A stretch of DNA of 8,339 bases from positions 1 to 8,339 of the forward strand of contig JACZRM010000064.1 in NCBI GenBank assembly GCA_022576105.1, in the 5' to 3' direction. Below are positions 5,625 to 8,339 of the stretch, piece after piece. Origin of the DNA: Chloroflexota bacterium (lineage in GTDB: Bacteria; Chloroflexota; Dehalococcoidia; UBA3495). The notes under the pieces are model-generated. The model worked only from the letters and a program-made list of their open reading frames with translations, was not told the DNA's origin and did no database searches. Numbering within the stretch: position 1 is the stretch's first letter; every line of letters starts with the position of its first letter. The position numbers and the translations under genes were made by a program.

Positions 5625-6200
5625 TTAGCGGGCCATCAGGCTTTCAACGTATTTGGCCACGATGTCCACCTCCAGATTGACCCGGTCGCCAGCCGACTTA
5701 CCTTTTAGATTTGTGTTCTCCAGGGTGTATGGTATCACAGAGATCGTGAACGATGAAGCTCCTCTTTTTACCACAGTCAAACTTATACCGTCAACCGCTA
5801 TGAAGCCTTTCTCTACTATATAGGGCATCAGGCGTTTAGGGGCGGTCACCCGTATGATTATACAGTCCCCCTGGTTCTTCATTGAAGTGACCCGGCCGGT
5901 GCCGTCCACGTGGCCCTGCACGATGTGCCCGCCCAGACGGTCGCTAACCGCCAATGGCCGCTCCAGGTTGACCCAGTCGCCGGGGCCAACATTTCCCAAT
6001 GACGTGCGGCGCATGGTTTCCGGGGCCAGGTCAACGCTGAAGTGACTGTCTTGGAAGCCGACCACTGTTAGACAAGCGCCATTGACGGCGATACTGTCGC
6101 CCAGCTTTGCGCCTTCCACTACTTTGGGGCCCTGAACCGACAGCCGGTGGTCCTTGAGGCTGACTATTTTGCCTACTTCTTCAACTATTCCAGTGAACAT
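5625..6200 (-). CDS. ribE: Riboflavin synthase, alpha subunit
   Basis: The enzyme dismutates two molecules of 6,7-dimethyl-8-ribityllumazine into riboflavin and the RibBA/RibD pathway pyrimidine, the final step of riboflavin synthesis. The 191 residues hold the two tandem lumazine-binding barrels of the family. The first begins with the diagnostic MFTGIVEE and has SIAVNGACLTV (36-46). The second has RLGGHIVQGHVDGTGRV (88-104) and FIAVDGISLTV. The C-terminal helix region (DIVAKYVESLMAR) is short compared with the E. coli protein of about 213 residues, which is common in the family. The ATG at 6200 has an AAAAGG site eight bases upstream. It lies 42 bases before ribBA and 180 bases after ribD, with a repeat element in that second gap. 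The symbol follows the operon naming; the same enzyme is called ribC in E. coli. Confidence 0.96.
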   Translation of the reverse strand: MFTGIVEEVGKIVSLKDHRLSVQGPKVVEGAKLGDSIAVNGACLTVVGFQDSHFSVDLAPETMRRTSLGNVGPGDWVNLERPLAVSDRLGGHIVQGHVDGTGRVTSMKNQGDCIIIRVTAPKRLMPYIVEKGFIAVDGISLTVVKRGASSFTISVIPYTLENTNLKGKSAGDRVNLEVDIVAKYVESLMAR

Positions 6201-6271
6201 GTTATCGCCTTTTGCCTGGGGTATTTACGACACTTAACAAAATGAAATGCAAGTTGCTCTGAGGAGCAAGG

Positions 6272-6345
6272 AAATCCCCCTCAATCCCTCTTTACGAAAG
6301 GTGGAGGGTCGATAGTTACCTTTGCAAAGGGGGCTGGGGGATTTT
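6272..6345. repeat. MITE-like AAATCCCCC...GGGGGATTT repeat inside the rib operon
   Basis: The element is bounded by a perfect 9-base inverted repeat, AAATCCCCC (6272-6280) and GGGGGATTT (6336-6344). It contains CCCTC (6286-6290) pairing with GAGGG (6304-6308), and a perfect 12-base palindrome CCTTTGCAAAGG (6319-6330). This matches a class of intergenic repeat seen in many bacterial genomes (recollection, not searched). It sits between ribD and ribE in the direction of transcription, so it would be transcribed. A small TTGCTC-TGAG-GAGCAA hairpin (6254-6269) lies beside it. No gene is encoded in the gap. Confidence 0.65.
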
Positions 6346-6380
6346 AGATTACTCACTGCTTATAGCCTTTGGATGAGCAG

Positions 6381-7487
6381 TTAATCATTTTGTAAGAGGC
6401 GCTTAGTAGGGTATCCGGTGATCAGCCAATCCGGGCCGATTGGTTTCAGGCTGGTGCGTTCCAACCGCCAGGCTTCGGACATGGTAGCCGCGCCCAGACC
6501 CTCGATGGGAGACTTTGCCCGGTCCCCGCCAATCAACACCGGCGCGATAAAAGCATATACCTTATCGATCAACCCTGCGTCGAACAATGAACCCAGCACG
6601 GTTCCTCCACCCTCTACCAACAGACTGACCACTCCCCGCTTACCCAACTCGGCCAATACTGGGCCGGTGTCTACCCGGCCGTCTTCTCCCGGGCTGGTGA
6701 GAATTACTTCCGCGCCGCTGGCGGTCAGGGTTTTAATTTGTTGGGCGGGGCTGCCCGATGAGACGAATATCAGCGTATGGCCCGGCTCCCGCAACATTCG
6801 GGCGGCGCCGGGCGTACGGCAATTGCTGTCCAGCACCACCCGTAACGGCTGGCGGTCCAACGGCCTGCCTGCTTCGTCTCGGGCGGTCAATTGCGGATTA
6901 TCGGCCAGTACCGTATTCACGCCCACCATTATTGCGTCGGATTCCTGGCGCATCTGCTGCACCAGGTTCCGCGCCTCCGGCCCGGTGACCCATTGGGAAT
7001 CGCCGGTGTGGGTGGCAATCTTGCCGTCCAGACTCATGGCGAATTTGGCGGAAACGAAGGGTAGGCCGGTGTTGACGTGCTTGGCAAAGGCCTCGTAAAG
7101 CTCCGGCGCGTCCGGCGTTTCTTCCTGCACCACGGTTATCCCCGCTTGTTCCAGTTCGGCGAATCCTTTACCGGCCACTTTTGGATTGGGGTCTTGGACC
7201 GCCACATGGACTTGCCGGATGCCGGCGGCGATGATTGCCCTGGTACAGGGTGGTGTGCGCCCGAAATGGCAGCAGGGTTCCAGGGTGGTGTACAGCGCAG
7301 CGCCGCTAGCGCGGTCACCGGCCTGCTCCAGCGCGCCGATTTCAGCGTGTCGTTGGCCTGGAGGCAAGGTGTACCCCTCACCAATTATCGCGCCATTTTT
7401 GACCACCACCGCTCCCACCGCCGGGTTGGGGCTGGTGCTGCCCAATGCTTGTCGGGCCAGGGTGACGGCACGTTGCATGGGCGTCAT
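6381..7487 (-). CDS. ribD: Bifunctional pyrimidine deaminase/reductase RibD
   Basis: RibD carries out steps two and three from GTP: deamination of the RibA product and NADPH-dependent reduction of the ribose side chain. Numbering is from the ATG at 7487, giving 368 residues. The deaminase domain (about 1-145) has TSPNPAVGAV (18-27), the zinc ligands in HAE (47-49) and PCCHFGRTPPC, with C72 and C81. The reductase domain (about 146-368) has SAKFAMSLDGKIA (146-158) and LLVEGGGTVLGSLFDAGLIDKV (289-310, substrate and dimer region). The frame stays open upstream to a TTG at 7580, overlapping the end of dcd, but that 31-residue extension is unlike the family. The chosen ATG gives the normal length, although it lacks an obvious ribosome site. 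A second ATG at 7478 is possible. It lies 70 bases after dcd and is probably co-transcribed with it. Confidence 0.94.
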   Translation of the reverse strand: MTPMQRAVTLARQALGSTSPNPAVGAVVVKNGAIIGEGYTLPPGQRHAEIGALEQAGDRASGAALYTTLEPCCHFGRTPPCTRAIIAAGIRQVHVAVQDPNPKVAGKGFAELEQAGITVVQEETPDAPELYEAFAKHVNTGLPFVSAKFAMSLDGKIATHTGDSQWVTGPEARNLVQQMRQESDAIMVGVNTVLADNPQLTARDEAGRPLDRQPLRVVLDSNCRTPGAARMLREPGHTLIFVSSGSPAQQIKTLTASGAEVILTSPGEDGRVDTGPVLAELGKRGVVSLLVEGGGTVLGSLFDAGLIDKVYAFIAPVLIGGDRAKSPIEGLGAATMSEAWRLERTSLKPIGPDWLITGYPTKRLLQND

Positions 7488-7557
7488 GGCCGGCGGCGGC
7501 AGGCGGTTGTGCTGGTGGCTGTAATTGTGGCAGTGCAGGTCAAAACAGATGCCTTCT

Positions 7558-8124
7558 CTAGCGCTTAAAGTCCTGGTCAATGCGGCTGGCGGTGGGTTCG
7601 GTCTGGCCCTGATACTTGCTGCCCAGGGACTCAGAGCCGTACAGCCGTTCCGCCTCGGTGGTCAGCGTGAGAAACGAAATCTGGCCGATTTTCATGCCGT
7701 AGTACAGGGTGATGGGCAAGCGCGCCAGGTTGCTTAATTCAAGGGTCAAGTGCCCCTTCCAGCCAGGGTCAACGAATCCGGCGGTGGAGTGAATCACCAG
7801 CCCAATTCTGCCCAGGGAGCTTTTGCCTTCCAGTCTGGCTACCAGGTCCGCGGGCAGTTCAATGTTTTCCATGGTGCTGCCCAGGACGAACTCCCCAGGG
7901 TGCAGAATGAAGGGGATGTTGTCCTCCAGTTCGACCATTTCGGTCAGGTGCTCCAAACTTTGCTTGATGTCTATATACGGACGTGATGAATTGGAGAAGA
8001 CCAAGACCTTACGGTCAAGATGCAGGTCTACGCTGGCGGGCTGAATGTCCGAAGCATCCAATGGACTGATGACAATCCTGCCCTGGTCCAACTCCTGGCG
8101 AATTGTCCGGTCACTTAAAACCAT
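7558..8124 (-). CDS. dcd: dCTP deaminase, probably the bifunctional dUMP-forming type
   Basis: The enzyme converts dCTP to dUTP and, in the bifunctional type, directly on to dUMP and pyrophosphate, feeding thymidylate synthesis and keeping dUTP low. The 188 residues show the trimeric dUTPase-fold signature: GKSSLGRIGL (100-109), HSTAGFVDPGWKGHLTLELSN (112-132), GMKIGQISFL (143-152) and GSKYQGQ (168-174). Catalytic candidates are S102, R106 and E129. HSTAGF and the LTLELSN run match the Mycobacterium dCTP deaminase/dUTPase rather than the E. coli monofunctional enzyme, which has HVTAHRIDPGW. The ATG at 8124 has a GGGGAG site close upstream. It is the first gene of the dcd-ribD-ribE-ribBA block and has no metabolic link to riboflavin. 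The bifunctional assignment is by recalled motif similarity, not assay. Confidence 0.94.
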   Translation of the reverse strand: MVLSDRTIRQELDQGRIVISPLDASDIQPASVDLHLDRKVLVFSNSSRPYIDIKQSLEHLTEMVELEDNIPFILHPGEFVLGSTMENIELPADLVARLEGKSSLGRIGLVIHSTAGFVDPGWKGHLTLELSNLARLPITLYYGMKIGQISFLTLTTEAERLYGSESLGSKYQGQTEPTASRIDQDFKR

Positions 8125-8168
8125 AGCTCCCCACTCGCTCCCGCCATCTGATTTTTCTTCTTAACAAG

Positions 8169-8197
8169 ATTGTAGCGGCGGCGTCTCACCACCGCAA
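8169..8197 (-). promoter_or_regulatory. Sigma70-like promoter of the dcd-rib operon
   Basis: On the minus strand TTGCGG (8197-8192) and TACAAT (8174-8169) are separated by exactly 17 bases. The -10 box matches TATAAT at five of six positions. Transcription would start near 8162, giving a leader of about 38 bases before the dcd ATG. That leader is too short for an FMN riboswitch. It is the best promoter match I found in the window. Confidence 0.55.
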
Positions 8198-8245
8198 CCG
8201 GCGGCATCAGTTTTGGGGTGCGGTAAGGACCTAATCCTTCGACAA

Positions 8246-8283
8246 GCTCACCACGAACGGAATTGGCCCCGCTCGTGGTGAGC
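8246..8283. repeat. Inverted repeat GCTCACCACGA...TCGTGGTGAGC upstream of dcd
   Basis: GCTCACCACGA (8246-8256) and TCGTGGTGAGC (8273-8283) are perfect 11-base inverted copies with a 16-base loop. The preceding CCTTCGACAA (8237-8246) together with the arm resembles the CTTCGACAAGCTC-type intergenic repeat common in many genomes (recollection). The remaining bases to 8339 hold a GTCGCGAC palindrome (8304-8311) and AACTCAGGACAGG at the edge, perhaps more of the same repeat cluster. No gene is visible from 8125 to 8339. Confidence 0.6.
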
Positions 8284-8339
8284 CCTTAGGCAAGTCCGAC
8301 TTTGTCGCGACTCTCGATGAACTCGTAACTCAGGACAGG

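Noticed and set aside
583..8283. CRISPR array from the recurring palindromes
   Set aside because: The palindromes differ in sequence from site to site and are not regularly spaced with unique spacers.
8125..8339. FMN (RFN) riboswitch upstream of the dcd-rib operon
   Set aside because: The conserved RFN segments are absent, and the predicted leader from the promoter is only about 38 bases.

Overview
The window is ordinary bacterial chromosome with one unusual gene. It carries seven complete protein genes and one partial one: thrS (5' part) and plsY on the minus strand, a tubulin/FtsZ-superfamily GTPase of the CetZ type and prfB on the plus strand, then a minus-strand operon dcd-ribD-ribE-ribBA. 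The gene repertoire, the TGS-less ThrS, the Mycobacterium-like bifunctional Dcd and the CetZ-like gene suggest a Chloroflexota genome, perhaps Dehalococcoidia. This is inference from protein style only; no marker gene in the window settles it.

Layout. Bases 1-549 encode the N-terminal 183 residues of threonyl-tRNA synthetase, read leftward off the window. A 335-base gap (550-884) holds two palindromic repeat elements and a probable plsY terminator. plsY (885-1523, minus) and the CetZ-like gene (1800-2858, plus) are divergent across a 276-base gap with a candidate operator. A strong terminator hairpin (2950-2977) separates the CetZ-like gene from prfB (3026-4133). prfB is split by the classical CUU-UGA-C programmed +1 frameshift. 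prfB converges on ribBA across 240 bases packed with hairpins.

The riboflavin block reads right to left: a sigma70-like promoter (8169-8197), dcd, ribD, ribE, ribBA. RibBA performs the first committed steps from GTP and from ribulose 5-phosphate. RibD performs deamination and reduction. RibE makes riboflavin from lumazine. Lumazine synthase (ribH) is not in the window, and I see no FMN riboswitch. Dcd feeds dUMP to thymidylate synthesis and is probably a co-transcribed passenger.

Between the genes lie at least five different families of short palindromic (REP/MITE-like) elements, one of them inside the rib operon between ribD and ribE. The standout coding feature is the CetZ-like GTPase. It has the tubulin/FtsZ nucleotide-binding signature, a CetZ-like T7 segment without the FtsZ aspartates, and no FtsZ-type C-terminal tail, and it sits in a bacterial housekeeping neighbourhood.
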